A DNA stretch of 37,164 nucleotides from contig JAHBWH010000073.1 in the NCBI GenBank assembly GCA_019637115.1, positions 1 through 37,164 on the forward strand, written 5' to 3'. The DNA comes from Myxococcales bacterium. Its GTDB lineage: Bacteria; Myxococcota_A; Polyangia; Polyangiales; Houyiibacteriaceae. Below, piece after piece: positions 1 through 9,289 of this stretch. Position numbers and translations under genes: made by a program. The notes under the pieces are model-generated. The model made no database searches and was not told the origin of the DNA. It worked only from the letters and a program-made list of their open reading frames with translations. Positions within the stretch are counted from its first letter, which is position 1. Every line of letters starts with the position of its first letter.

Positions 1-191
1 TCCCCCGCCGTGAGCCACGCGGAGATGTGACGACGTGTCGACATCGCATCACGTCGACTCGGCCGTGTCCTCCCCCGCCGTGAGCCACGCAGAGACGTGG
101 ACGACGTGGATGACGTGTGGACATCGCATCACGTCGACTCGGCCGTGTCCTCCCCCGCCGTGAGCCACGCAGAGACGTGGACGACGTGTGG
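1..191. repeat. Tandem repeat of 70-80 bp units, cut by left edge
   Basis: Units begin at 1, 71 and 151. Each opens with TCCCCCGCCGTGAGCCACGC and the first two close with a GACTCGGCCGTGTCC segment. The units differ mainly in the number of GACGTG-like hexamers inside (70 bp versus 80 bp), so length varies by hexamer gain or loss. The third unit is partial and runs into the leader of the flippase gene. The junction between units carries a 22-bp box (65-86 and 145-166) that recurs inverted at 15104-15125. No convincing gene lies in this stretch. Confidence 0.85.
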
Positions 192-256
192 CCGTCGGTG
201 GACGGCGTTGGGTGGCGGGTGCCGTCGCTCGCGCCGGCTGCTAAGACGCCGCGGCT

Positions 257-1780
257 TTGACTCAGCCGGACGAATCGAAGGGCGGGGGCGTTGCCGGCGC
301 GGGGCGCGGGGCGCTCGCGATCCTCGCGGCGAAGATCTGGTTCGTGCTCTCGAGCTTCGCGATCCAGATCGCGCTGCCACACCTCCTGCCCGACGCGGCC
401 GAGTTCGGCCTCTACCGCGGCACGATGAGCCTCGTCTCGGTCGTCAACAACGTGATGATCGTCGCGACCCTCCAGGCGGTCTCCAAGCACGTGAGCGAGG
501 ACGAGCGGTCCGCGCCCGCCCTGCTGCGGCAGGCGCTTCGCATCCAGCTCGTCACCGGCGGCCTGCTCGCGGGCGTCCTCTTCGTCGCCGCGAGCCCGCT
601 CTCGCGCTTCTTCGTCGACGCCGAGCTCGAAGGCCCGCTGCGCATCGCCAGCGCCGTGCTCTTCTTCAACGCGCTCTATGGCGCGCTCGTCGGCGCGCTC
701 AACGGTCGGCGCCGCTTCCGCGCGCAGGCGGGGCTCGACGCGACCTTCTCGACGCTGCGGACGCTGGCGATCGTCGGTGGCGCCGCGCTCTTCGGCAGCG
801 CCTACGCGGCGCTCGGTGGCTGGGCGGCGGCGGTCGCGGCCATCACCATGATCGCGCTCGTCCTCCTCCGCGGCGTGCTCTTCGGCGCGGAGGGAGAGCC
901 GCTGCCGCTGCGGCGCTGGATCCACTTCATGGCGCCGCTCTGGCTCTACCAGGTCTTCCTCAACGGCATGCTGCTGCTCGACGTGCAGGTGCTGAAGAAG
1001 GCCCTCGGCGAGCTCGGGCTCGCGCAGGGGCTGGCCGAGGACGTGGTCGCCAAGGCGGCCTCGGCGCAGGTCGGCTACTACGGCGCCGCGCAGACCTTCG
1101 CGCTCGTCCCCTATCAGCTCATCTTGGCGCTGACCTTCATCGTCTTCCCGATGATCTCGCGCGCCATCGCGGCCGGTGACGCCGACGCCGCGCGCGCGAC
1201 GCTGCGCGGGGCGATGCGGGTCAGCCTGCTCGCGCTCCTCGCCATCGCCGCGCCCGTCGTCGGCGCGGCCGACGGCGTGATGCGGATCGCCTACCGCGAG
1301 GAGTACCTCGTGGGCGCGCCCGCGCTCGCGATCCTGATCGTCGGCGTCGTGATGTTCACGCTCTTCGTGATCTGCGCGACCGCGCTCTCGGGCGCCGGTC
1401 GGCCCGGCCTCGCGGCGGGCATCGCGGCGGTGGGCGTGGCGGTCGTCCTCGTGGCGGGCACCCTGCTCGTGCGAGCGTCCGGGGGCGGCGAGGCCGCGAT
1501 CCCCGCGATGGCGCTCGGCACCAGCCTCGGCATGGGGCTCGCGTTCGCGCTCGCGGGCGTCGCGGTATGGTTCCGCTTCCGCGCGCTCTTCGCGCCGCTC
1601 ACGCTGCTGCGCGCGGCCCTCGCCGCGTGCCTCGGCGCGGCGACCGCGCACTGGCTGCCCCACGGGACCCGCTTCACGGCGCTCGCTGCCCTCGCGGCAG
1701 GTTTCGTCGTCTACGTCACCGTCCTCGTCGCGACCCGAGAGCTGCGCCGCGCCGATCTCGCGGCGCTCCGCCGCCCGTAG
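257..1780 (+). CDS. Polysaccharide/lipid-linked oligosaccharide flippase (MATE/Wzx superfamily)
   Basis: A 507-residue, almost entirely hydrophobic protein with about 12-14 predicted membrane spans, starting with a span around residues 25-45. The length, the alternating helices and charged loops, and the aromatic-rich middle resemble the MOP superfamily of flippases (Wzx/RfbX, MurJ-like), which move lipid-linked sugars across the inner membrane. The start chosen is TTG at 257; no ATG or GTG lies upstream in frame, and later starts would cut into the first span. No Shine-Dalgarno is obvious. No glycosyltransferase neighbour is visible, so the substrate is unknown. A multidrug MATE transporter is the main alternative. 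Confidence 0.75.
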   Translation: MTQPDESKGGGVAGAGRGALAILAAKIWFVLSSFAIQIALPHLLPDAAEFGLYRGTMSLVSVVNNVMIVATLQAVSKHVSEDERSAPALLRQALRIQLVTGGLLAGVLFVAASPLSRFFVDAELEGPLRIASAVLFFNALYGALVGALNGRRRFRAQAGLDATFSTLRTLAIVGGAALFGSAYAALGGWAAAVAAITMIALVLLRGVLFGAEGEPLPLRRWIHFMAPLWLYQVFLNGMLLLDVQVLKKALGELGLAQGLAEDVVAKAASAQVGYYGAAQTFALVPYQLILALTFIVFPMISRAIAAGDADAARATLRGAMRVSLLALLAIAAPVVGAADGVMRIAYREEYLVGAPALAILIVGVVMFTLFVICATALSGAGRPGLAAGIAAVGVAVVLVAGTLLVRASGGGEAAIPAMALGTSLGMGLAFALAGVAVWFRFRALFAPLTLLRAALAACLGAATAHWLPHGTRFTALAALAAGFVVYVTVLVATRELRRADLAALRRP

Positions 1781-1931
1781 CCCGATCGCGACGCACACCG
1801 CGGAGCTCGACCCCAACCCGGCGCTTCGCGCTCGCTCGGAGCCTCGGCCTTCTCCTCATGTGTCGCTCGACAGGGGCCATCGCAGACCCGCGACGACATC
1901 GACCGCGACCCGGTGATAGCCTCCCGTCCGC

Positions 1932-3209
1932 ATGGCCGGACCCCTGCCTGACGCGCCCCCTGCCGCCCCGGAGAGCGCCGATGGGAAGCTCACTCCCTAC
2001 CAGAAGCGCCTCTTCGTCTTCCTCGGCGTCGCGACCTTCTTCGAGGGCTACGACTTCCTCGCGCTCACGCAGATCCTGCCGAACCTCCAGGCCGACCTCG
2101 GCCTCGGCAACGACGCCGCCGCGTACCTCGTCGGTGTCATCAACGTCGGCACCATCCTCGCGTTCTGGATCGTCCGCCGCGCCGACATCTGGGGCCGCCG
2201 CCGCACCCTGACCATCACGATCGCCGGCTACACGATCGCCACCTTCCTCACCGGCTTCGCCCCCGACGTCTACTCCTTCGCGGTCGCGCAGCTCATCGCT
2301 CGCATCTTCCTGCTCGGCGAGTGGGCGATCTCGATGGTGATCGCGGCCGAGGAGTTCCCCGCGAGCAAGCGCGGCATGGTCATCGGCGTCATCCAGGCAT
2401 GCTCGAGCCTCGGCAGCATCTTCTGCGCCGGCGTGGTGCCGCTCCTGCTGAAGTCCGAGTACGGGTGGCGCACGGTCTACTTCGTCGGGATCGTCCCGCT
2501 CGTCATCCTCGCCTTCGCGCGGCGCTCGCTGAAGGAGACGACGCGCTTCGAGGCGCACCGCGCCGAGGGGGGCGAGGCCGGCTCCCTCTTCCGCATCTGG
2601 AAGACGCCCTACGTCAAGCGCCTGCTGCTCCTCGCGCTCGTCTGGTTCATCGCCTACATCCCGTCGCAGAACGCGATCGCCTTCTGGAAGGTCTTCGCGG
2701 TCAACGAGCGTGGGTTCACCGACGGCGAGGTCGGCCTCGCGATCAGCGTCGCCGCCGTCGTCGCGATGCCCTTCCTCTTCTTCTCCGGCAAGCTCCTCGA
2801 CGTCATCGGTCGTCGCCACGGCGCGGCCGTCATCTTCGGCGTCGGCGCGATTGGCGTGTCGCTCTGCTACACGCTCGAGTCCTTCTGGCCTCTCACCTTC
2901 GCGCTCATGCTCGGGGTCTTCGCCGCGAGCGCGTACCTGCCGATCCTCAACTCCTACACCGCCGAGCTCTTCCCGACCGAGCTGCGCGGGATGGCCTTCG
3001 CCTGGGCGAACAACCTGCTCGGCCGGCTCGGTTACGTCCTCTCGCCGCTGGCGATCGGCCTCATCGTCCGAGAGTCGGGGGCCTTCGGGCCGATCATCGC
3101 GTCGACCGCCGTCTTCAACTTGGTCGCGATCGGGCTCGTCTACGCCACGCTCCCCGAGACGAAGGGCCGGGAGCTCGAAGACACCGCGAGGCTCGACACG
3201 CGCCCGTGA
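1932..3209 (+). CDS. Major facilitator superfamily transporter
   Basis: A 425-residue protein with 12 predicted spans and a soluble loop near residues 200-225. The loop after span 2 carries the MFS motif A pattern (RRADIWGRRRT, about residues 77-87), and a second motif-A-like segment (GKLLDVIGRRHG) lies after span 8. The C-terminal PETKGRELE matches the end signature of the sugar-porter and aromatic-acid porter groups. It probably imports or exports a small organic solute by proton symport in the inner membrane. The start is ATG 1932. It lies 150 bp after the flippase on the same strand, with nothing to suggest a shared pathway. Substrate unknown. Confidence 0.85.
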   Translation: MAGPLPDAPPAAPESADGKLTPYQKRLFVFLGVATFFEGYDFLALTQILPNLQADLGLGNDAAAYLVGVINVGTILAFWIVRRADIWGRRRTLTITIAGYTIATFLTGFAPDVYSFAVAQLIARIFLLGEWAISMVIAAEEFPASKRGMVIGVIQACSSLGSIFCAGVVPLLLKSEYGWRTVYFVGIVPLVILAFARRSLKETTRFEAHRAEGGEAGSLFRIWKTPYVKRLLLLALVWFIAYIPSQNAIAFWKVFAVNERGFTDGEVGLAISVAAVVAMPFLFFSGKLLDVIGRRHGAAVIFGVGAIGVSLCYTLESFWPLTFALMLGVFAASAYLPILNSYTAELFPTELRGMAFAWANNLLGRLGYVLSPLAIGLIVRESGAFGPIIASTAVFNLVAIGLVYATLPETKGRELEDTARLDTRP

Positions 3210-3333
3210 TCGTCGGACAGCGCGTCACGCGCCGTAGGACTCCGCCAGCGAGCGCGTAGGAATGGGTCCTTGTCGGGTGGCGACCGGACGAATCGGAGCA
3301 GCGCGCCCAACCAAACCGACCAATGCTCCCGCC

Positions 3334-3816
3334 GTGATCGAGGTCATCTTCCGCGACGCCGGCAACCTCGTGGGGACCCACGGCGCCCTGCTCATCCAGG
3401 TGCGCTCGGGGCACCTCACCCGCGAGACCATCGATCGCTGCCTGGCCGAGCGCGCGCGCCTCCGCGACGCCGGTCACAAGGTCCCGATGCTGGCGATCCT
3501 CGAAGAGGGGACGCCGATCCCGAGCCGAGAGGTTCGCGCGTATCAGAAGCAGGTCCTCGGCGCGGACACGTTCGACGACGGCCCGATGGCGGTCGCCATC
3601 CTCGGCAGCTCGCCCGTGACGACGCTCCTCCGCACGGCGGCTCGGACGAACACCCTCGTGCGCGATCGCGTGCGGATCACCTCGACGCTCGAGGCCGCGT
3701 GCCGCTTCCTGGCCGAGCACACCGAGCTCTCGGCGGCCGAGCTGCGCGCGGCGGCCGAGGAGGCGCGCGCGCGTCATCGAGAGGCGCTCGCCCGGGGGCC
3801 CGCGCTCGACCGCTGA
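3334..3816 (+). CDS. Conserved-looking hypothetical soluble protein, STAS-like pattern
   Basis: The frame is open from 3262, but the first 24 codons look like untranslated leader, so GTG 3334 (about 160 residues) is preferred. The protein begins with a short beta strand (IEVIFRDAG), followed by alternating strands and helices and an acidic, alanine-rich C-terminal helix. The layout loosely recalls the SpoIIAA/STAS-like single-domain proteins found near regulators in myxobacteria, but no catalytic motif is visible. It has no signal peptide or membrane span. It is followed 214 bp later by pdxH on the same strand. Function unknown. Confidence 0.6.
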   Translation: MIEVIFRDAGNLVGTHGALLIQVRSGHLTRETIDRCLAERARLRDAGHKVPMLAILEEGTPIPSREVRAYQKQVLGADTFDDGPMAVAILGSSPVTTLLRTAARTNTLVRDRVRITSTLEAACRFLAEHTELSAAELRAAAEEARARHREALARGPALDR

Positions 3817-4030
3817 CGCCGTGCCTGGAGGTCGAGGCGCTGCTCTCGGTTTCGGCGGCCGAGCCGGCGCGAGGTCCCGCTGCGCACGATGGGTCGGGCG
3901 GCCGCGGAGGGCGCGCCTCGAGAACCTCCGACGCCCTTTGCCGCGCCGTCGAGCGCCCCGACCACGGAGCGGCGCGCGTCACCGCGCGTGCTGGCTGGAC
4001 GCGGCGGGTCTCCGACGCAAGAGTCGGCGG

Positions 4031-4666
4031 GTGGCCCGCAACATCGCCGACATCCGCAAAGACTACGCGCGCGCTTCGCTCGACGAGGACGCCGTCGACC
4101 CGAGCCCCTTCGTTCAGTTCCAGCGCTGGCTCGACGAGGCGCTGAGGTCCGAGCTGCCCGAGCCGACGGCGATGGCGCTCTCGACGGTCGACGCGGCCGG
4201 ACGCCCGTCGTCGCGCATGGTCCTGCTCAAGGGCGTCGACGAGCACGGCTTCGTCTTCTACACGAACTACGAGAGCCGAAAGGGGCAGGAGCTGGCCGCG
4301 CACCCTCAGGCAGCGCTGCTCTTCTTCTGGGCCGAGCTCGAGCGGCAGGTCCGGGTCGAGGGCGCGGTCCAGCGCGTGTCTCCGGAAGAGTCCGACGCCT
4401 ACTTCGCGAGCCGGCCGATCACCCACCGCATCGGCGCGTGGGCGTCGCCCCAGAGCCAACCCATCACCAAGCGCGCGCTCGAGCTCCGCATCGCGAAGGC
4501 GACCCTCGCGCACGGGATCGCGCCGTCGCGCCCGCCGCATTGGGGTGGGTTTCGGCTCGTCCCCGATCGCGTCGAGCTCTGGCAGGGCCGCCCCTCGCGC
4601 CTGCACGATCGCCTGCTCTACACGCTCCGAGAGGGCGCGTGGGAGCGCGCCCGCCTCGCACCTTGA
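4031..4666 (+). CDS. pdxH: Pyridoxamine 5'-phosphate oxidase
   Basis: This FMN enzyme oxidises pyridoxamine/pyridoxine 5'-phosphate to pyridoxal 5'-phosphate, the last step of vitamin B6 synthesis and salvage. The protein has the family order: N-terminal [15 protein letters not shown], the FMN-binding [20 protein letters not shown], a SRKGQEL segment, [10 protein letters not shown], and the C-terminal [17 protein letters not shown] and RLHDRLLYT blocks ending in RLAP. The frame is open from 3821, but the first 70 codons have no family similarity and are arginine-rich, so GTG 4031 is chosen. That gives 211 residues, close to the usual 200-220. It appears intact. Confidence 0.93.
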   Translation: MARNIADIRKDYARASLDEDAVDPSPFVQFQRWLDEALRSELPEPTAMALSTVDAAGRPSSRMVLLKGVDEHGFVFYTNYESRKGQELAAHPQAALLFFWAELERQVRVEGAVQRVSPEESDAYFASRPITHRIGAWASPQSQPITKRALELRIAKATLAHGIAPSRPPHWGGFRLVPDRVELWQGRPSRLHDRLLYTLREGAWERARLAP

Positions 4667-4713
4667 GCGCCTTCGAGGCGCACGAACGCGCTGGTCGCTG
4701 GTAGCATCGGGCG

Positions 4714-5652
4714 ATGCCCAAGCAGGTCCGCAAAGTCAGCAAGCGCCCCGCGAAGAAGATCGCGAAGGGCGCTTACCTCTTCGACGCGCCGCCGAGCCCG
4801 TGGCTCGTGCCCTTCGACGGGACGTTCTCGATCGCGAAGGCGCGGAGCGCGCCCAAGAAGTCCGAGCGCGGCAAGGCCGCGCGGCCGGCCAACCGCGCCG
4901 CGCTCCGTGAGCACGTCGGGGCCCTCTACGACCTGCAGCAGAAGCTCTACGCCGACGATCGCTACGGCCTGTTGCTGGTCTTCCAAGCCATGGACGCAGC
5001 CGGAAAGGATGGGACGATCCGCGCGGTGATGACGGGAGTGAACCCGGCCGGTTGCCACGTCACGAGCTTCAAGGGTCCGACCTACGAGGAGCTCGACCAC
5101 GACTTCCTCTGGCGCGTCGCGCAGAAGGTGCCCTCTCGCGGCACCATCGGGATCTTCAACCGCAGCCACTACGAGGAGGTGCTCATCGTCCGGGTGCACC
5201 CCGAGTACCTCCGAGGGCAGCGGCTCCCGCGCGTCGGCGACCAGATCTGGGAGGAGCGCTACGAGTCGATCCGCGACTGGGAGCGCCACCTCGCGCGCAA
5301 CGGTACCGTCATCCTCAAGTTCTTCCTCAACGTCTCGCGGGACGAGCAGAAGAAGCGGCTCCTCTCGCGGATCGACGACCCGACGAAGAACTGGAAGTTC
5401 GAGGCGAGCGACCTCGACACCCGCGAGCGTTGGGACGACTACATGGAGGCCTACGAGAGCGCCCTGAACGCGACCTCGACGCCGTGGGCGCCCTGGTACT
5501 GCGTGCCGGCGGACGACAAGGACTTCATGCGCCAACAAATCGCCGCGATCATTCACCAAACGATGGCGTCGTTGCCCATCGACTTCCCCTCCGTCAGCGA
5601 CGAGAAGCGAGCAGAGCTGGGGATGCACCGCAAGCGGCTGCTCGAGCTCTGA
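4714..5652 (+). CDS. ppk2: PPK2-family polyphosphate kinase (class III-like)
   Basis: A 312-residue soluble enzyme that transfers phosphate between inorganic polyphosphate and nucleotides. Walker A reads QAMDAAGKDGT (residues 91-101) and Walker B reads TIGIFNRSHYEEV (residues 144-156). The stretch between them (VNPAGCHVTSFKGPTYEELD) and the HDFLWR segment are typical of class III enzymes, which tend to phosphorylate AMP and ADP. The N-terminus is lysine-rich. The start is ATG 4714. The class is assigned by eye; class I would need the corresponding residues near Walker B to be compared. Confidence 0.9.
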   Translation: MPKQVRKVSKRPAKKIAKGAYLFDAPPSPWLVPFDGTFSIAKARSAPKKSERGKAARPANRAALREHVGALYDLQQKLYADDRYGLLLVFQAMDAAGKDGTIRAVMTGVNPAGCHVTSFKGPTYEELDHDFLWRVAQKVPSRGTIGIFNRSHYEEVLIVRVHPEYLRGQRLPRVGDQIWEERYESIRDWERHLARNGTVILKFFLNVSRDEQKKRLLSRIDDPTKNWKFEASDLDTRERWDDYMEAYESALNATSTPWAPWYCVPADDKDFMRQQIAAIIHQTMASLPIDFPSVSDEKRAELGMHRKRLLEL

Positions 5653-5778
5653 CGGATCCGCGCGGTGGAGGGGCTCCCATCGAGTGGCCTGCTCGACCCC
5701 ACTCGTATCGACTTCGATCGCCTCGGATGGTCGGATCCCCTTGCGCGCGCCGCGGCGTCGTGTCACTACCCGCGACCC

Positions 5779-6000
5779 ATGTCCATTGGCGAAGCGGTAC
5801 AGTGCAAGCCGGTCGAGGTCTCCGTCGGAGAAAAGGGCCTCGAGCGCGCGATCAAGCACCTCAAGCGGAAGATGGCCGCAGAGGGCATCCTCCGTGAGCT
5901 CAAGCGCCGTCGGCACTACATGAAGCCGTCCGTGCGCCGCCGTAAGAAGGAGGCCGAAGCTGCGCGTCGTCGCCGCAAGCGCCTCAAGACCTTCGGCTGA
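5779..6000 (+). CDS. rpsU: Small ribosomal subunit protein bS21
   Basis: A 73-residue, strongly basic protein. The core SVGEKGLERAIKHLKRKMA, followed by LKRRRHYMKPSVRRRKK and an arginine/lysine-rich tail, is the bS21 pattern; the protein binds 16S rRNA on the 30S platform. The frame is open from 5665, but the upstream codons do not look like bS21, so ATG 5779 is preferred. No clear Shine-Dalgarno is seen, which is common for this gene. A hairpin terminator candidate follows 24 bp after the stop. Confidence 0.93.
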   Translation: MSIGEAVQCKPVEVSVGEKGLERAIKHLKRKMAAEGILRELKRRRHYMKPSVRRRKKEAEAARRRRKRLKTFG

Positions 6001-6023
6001 ACTGCGCTCGTAGCTCACGCTCG

Positions 6024-6053
6024 CACCCCGGCTGCCGTACAGGCGCCGGGGTG
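6024..6053 (+). terminator. Candidate hairpin terminator after rpsU
   Basis: CACCCCGGC (6024-6032) pairs with GCCGGGGTG (6045-6053). GCC/GGC pairs continue inside after a one-base bulge, leaving a 5-base GTACA loop. The following T-run is weak (TTCGT). Confidence 0.6.
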
Positions 6054-6132
6054 TTCGTGCTCCGTCGCGACGGCTCCGCTGCGGCACCGGGAAACCTACC
6101 CGCGCCCGCGCGGAGCCTGTACCTTGCGCGGC

Positions 6133-6660
6133 ATGTCGACCCGCTCGCTCGTCCTGACCATCATCGGCCCCGACCGCCCTGGCCTCGTCGAGGCCCTCAG
6201 CCGAGCCATCGCCGACCACGGCGGCAACTGGCTCGAGAGCCAGATGGCTCGCCTCGCAGGCCAGTTCGCGGGCCTGCTGCGGGTCGAGGTCGACGCCGCC
6301 GACGCCGAGGGCCTGCGTGCGGCGCTCGCGGCCTGCGAGACCGCGGGGCTCAAGGTCCACGTCATCGACGGCGACGACAGCGAGCCCGAGGTGCGGAGCG
6401 TGACCCTCGAGGTCGTCGGCGGCGACCGCCCCGGGATCATGCGGCAGATCTCCCACGTGATCGCCGACAAGGGCATCAACGTCCGGCGCCTCGAGTCGAC
6501 CCGGACCGGCGCGCCCTGGTCGGGCGGCGCGCTCTTCCGCGCGCAGATCGCGCTCGACGTCCCCGAGGGCGCCGCGCTGGACGCGCTCCGCCAGGACCTG
6601 GAGGCCATCGCGCTCGACCTGATGGTCGAGGTCAAGCTCGACGCCGACGACGACGCCTGA
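6133..6660 (+). CDS. Two-ACT-domain regulatory protein, GcvR-like
   Basis: A 175-residue protein with two ACT domains. The first (about residues 5-75) starts LVLTIIGPDRPGLVEALSRA. The second (about 87-168) starts VTLEVVGGDRPGIMRQISHV. Both carry the GxDRPG turn that binds amino acids in ACT domains. The tandem arrangement and size match GcvR, the glycine-cleavage regulator of gammaproteobacteria, and similar stand-alone ACT proteins. ATG 6133 is chosen over the in-frame TTG 6124. No glycine cleavage genes are nearby, so the ligand and target are unknown. Confidence 0.8.
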   Translation: MSTRSLVLTIIGPDRPGLVEALSRAIADHGGNWLESQMARLAGQFAGLLRVEVDAADAEGLRAALAACETAGLKVHVIDGDDSEPEVRSVTLEVVGGDRPGIMRQISHVIADKGINVRRLESTRTGAPWSGGALFRAQIALDVPEGAALDALRQDLEAIALDLMVEVKLDADDDA

Positions 6661-6689
6661 TCCAGATCGGGCACCAGCCGACCATCCCG

Positions 6690-7075
6690 GTCTCGGACGT
6701 GGACGCAGACTCGGACGCAGACTCGGTCTCGGTCTCGGACGGACGCGGACCCGGACGGGGACCCGAAGCCGGTCTCGGACTCAGACTCGGACTGGGTCTC
6801 GGACTCGGACTCGGTCTCAGACTCGGTCTCAGACTCGGACTGGGTCTCGGACTCGGTCCCGGACCCGGACCCGGACCCGGACTCGGACTCGGTCTCGGTC
6901 TCGGACTCGGTCTCAGACTCGGACTGGGTCTCGGACTCGGTCTCGGACCCGGACACGGACTCGGTCTCGGACTCGGACTCGGACTCGGTCTCGGACCCGG
7001 ACACGGACCCGGACACGGACCCGGACCCGGACCCGGACAGGACCCAGACCCCGGACACGGACGCACGCGCCCCCG
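6690..7075. repeat. Intergenic hexanucleotide repeat tract
   Basis: The 493-bp gap between the ACT protein and the sensor kinase is mostly degenerate six-base units such as GACTCG, GTCTCG, GACCCG and GACACG, kept in step for about 380 bp. Any open frame across it reads as a two-residue repeat (Gly-Leu, Ser-Glu or Pro-Ser) with no protein character, so it is not a gene. It sits directly upstream of the kinase at 7154. Confidence 0.9.
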
Positions 7076-7153
7076 GACCCGAACCCGGACCCAGCCCCAC
7101 GCCCGCAGAACCCCGGCACGGACTCATCGGCGCGGGCGTTAGGATGTGCCCCG

Positions 7154-9142
7154 GTGAGCATCTCGACCCGCACCGCCCTCGCGTTCGCGTTCTGCGCGGT
7201 CCTCTGCGCCGGGGCGACGGGCATGCTCCTCTCGTCGCTCTCGCGCGCGAACCTCGAGGACGCGCTCGTCGGGCGGCAGCGGCTCTTCGCCATCAGCGCC
7301 GCGATGGCGTTCCAACACGACCTCGAGCTGGCCACCGAGGAGCTCGAGCACATCGCGCGCATCGTGCGGGAGGAGGCGGCGTTCCGGAGCGCCGACGACT
7401 CCCAGAGCCAGCGCGCGCTCGAGCGGCGGGTCATCCACGAGGCGTGGCGGTTGACCCTCTTCTTCGACGAGGGGGTCGTCCAGCTCGTCGACGCCACGGG
7501 CCGCTGCCTCGCCGCGGAGCCGGGGGGATGCCCGCGCGAGACCTTCGCCGAGCGACCGTGGTTCGTCGAGGCGCGCGACGCGCCGGGAGCGACGCTGCGC
7601 TTCGGGACCGCGCCCGAAGGGCTCCACTCCATCAGCGTGACCGTGCCCGTGCGGGGGGAGCAGGGCGACTCGCTCGGCTTGGTGCGCGGCACGATGCTCC
7701 TCGAGCGCGGCTATTTCTTCGACGAGACCTCCATCGTCCGCGGCGCGATCCCGCCGCTCGAGCGCCCCGACCCCTTCGACCCCGGCCGAGGGCGGCGCAC
7801 GCCGAGCGACGACGCGCCGCCCGGTGAGACCGAGCCCAGGCCGGCCACACCAGCGCCCTCGCTGATGCCTCGACACCTCGTGCTGCTCGGTCCTGGTGGC
7901 GATCCGCTCTTCCACGAGGGCGACCCCCGCCTCGACGCGCCCGCGTGGCGAGATGCGCTCGCGGGCATCGCCCGAGGCGAGCCGGACGCGCGCCTCCTCG
8001 AGCTCGACGGCGAGCGCCTCGTCGTCGCCTGGGCGCCCGTCGGTCGGACGGGCGCGGGGCTCGCCTACTCGTGGCGCTGGGCCGATCTCGACCGCCAGGC
8101 CGACGAGCGCGCGCGCGCCTTCTTGCTCGCGGCGGCCATCGTCGCGCTCGTGGGCATGATCGTCGGCTTCCTCGTGGCGCGTTGGCTCACGCAGCCCGTG
8201 CTCAGCCTCGCGGCCGACGTCGGCGCGGTGCGGCGCGGCGACGCACACCTCGCGACCAGCGATGGGGACGACGAGGTGGCGGTCCTGCGGCGCGCCTTCG
8301 CGGAGGTGGTCGACGAGCTCGCCTCTCAGGGCGCGGTCGCGCGTGCCGATCGTGATCGGGTGACGGAGCTGGCGAGCACGCTCGAGGCGCGCGTCGAGGA
8401 GCGCACGAGGGAGCTCGAGCAGACCCGAGACGCGCTCGTCGACGCCGAGCGGCTGGCGGCGCTCGGGCGCGCGGGTGCCGCGCTCTCGCACGAGCTACGG
8501 AACTCGCTCAACTCGCTCTCCGTCGGCATGGACGCGCTCGGAGCCGGGCTCGCGCCGGAGGGCGCGAAGGCCGTCCGGCAGCAGGTCCGCGCGGAGATCG
8601 CGCGGCTGCGCAGCTTGTCCGATCTGCTGCTCGACTTCGCGCGCCCGCGGCGGCTCTCGCGGACGCCCCTGCGCGCCGGCGCGCTCCTCGGCCGCGCCCT
8701 GGACCTCGTCGAGGACCACGCGCGCGAGCACGACGCGACGCTCGAGCTCCAGGATCGCGCGCCCAACCAGCTCCTCGACGTCGACGCGGACCTGCTGCAG
8801 AGCGTGCTGACGAACCTCCTGCGCAACGCGATCGAGGCGGTCAGCGGCCGCGACGAGCGGAAGGTGCGCGTGCACGCGCGGGTCTACCGCGGCGCGTGGG
8901 TGGTGGAGGTGCGCGACACGGGCCCGGGCATCGAGCCCTCGCTTCGCGACGCGCTCTTCCAGCCCTTCTCGAGCGGGCGGGTCGGCGGCGTGGGGCTCGG
9001 CCTCGCGGTGTCGCGGCGCTTCGCGGAGCTCCACGGCGGCACCCTCGAAGAGCGCTCGGGCAGCGCCGGGCCAGGTGGGGCATGCTTCCGGCTGACGATC
9101 CCGCTCGGCGTCGAGGCGGCAGAGGACGCCCTCGTCGAGTGA
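7154..9142 (+). CDS. Membrane sensor histidine kinase
   Basis: A 662-residue kinase. It has a TM helix at about residues 6-28, then a periplasmic sensing region of roughly 290 residues (Cache-like, with a disordered proline-rich stretch near 205-240). A second TM helix lies at about 321-343, followed by a HAMP linker. The HisKA domain has phospho-acceptor His446 in [13 protein letters not shown]. The HATPase domain has [10 protein letters not shown] (N box), DTGPGIE (G1) and GLGLAVS (G2). The start is GTG 7154; there is no good ATG. The response regulator at 9290 follows on the same strand after 147 bp and is the likely partner. The signal is unknown. Confidence 0.92.
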   Translation: MSISTRTALAFAFCAVLCAGATGMLLSSLSRANLEDALVGRQRLFAISAAMAFQHDLELATEELEHIARIVREEAAFRSADDSQSQRALERRVIHEAWRLTLFFDEGVVQLVDATGRCLAAEPGGCPRETFAERPWFVEARDAPGATLRFGTAPEGLHSISVTVPVRGEQGDSLGLVRGTMLLERGYFFDETSIVRGAIPPLERPDPFDPGRGRRTPSDDAPPGETEPRPATPAPSLMPRHLVLLGPGGDPLFHEGDPRLDAPAWRDALAGIARGEPDARLLELDGERLVVAWAPVGRTGAGLAYSWRWADLDRQADERARAFLLAAAIVALVGMIVGFLVARWLTQPVLSLAADVGAVRRGDAHLATSDGDDEVAVLRRAFAEVVDELASQGAVARADRDRVTELASTLEARVEERTRELEQTRDALVDAERLAALGRAGAALSHELRNSLNSLSVGMDALGAGLAPEGAKAVRQQVRAEIARLRSLSDLLLDFARPRRLSRTPLRAGALLGRALDLVEDHAREHDATLELQDRAPNQLLDVDADLLQSVLTNLLRNAIEAVSGRDERKVRVHARVYRGAWVVEVRDTGPGIEPSLRDALFQPFSSGRVGGVGLGLAVSRRFAELHGGTLEERSGSAGPGGACFRLTIPLGVEAAEDALVE

Positions 9143-9289
9143 TCGGGTCGCACGCCGCACCAGACCGCCCGTCGTCCCCAAGCTCCCAGCCTCCGTGTCT
9201 CCACGTTCTCCGAGCCCGGCCACTCTGGGCGACGCGAGCCGTCCCCGCCTCCACCTACGCGCCGAACCCACCCGCCGCCGAGTGACACC

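Noticed and set aside
4618-6456. 612-codon minus-strand frame
   Set aside because: It is antisense to ppk2, rpsU and the ACT gene, which have clear family motifs; it is an artefact of high-GC codon bias.
6051-7142. Long open frames through the hexamer tract on both strands
   Set aside because: They translate to two-residue repeats (Gly-Leu, Pro-Ser, Ser-Glu), overlap the ACT-protein gene in other frames and lack any motif.
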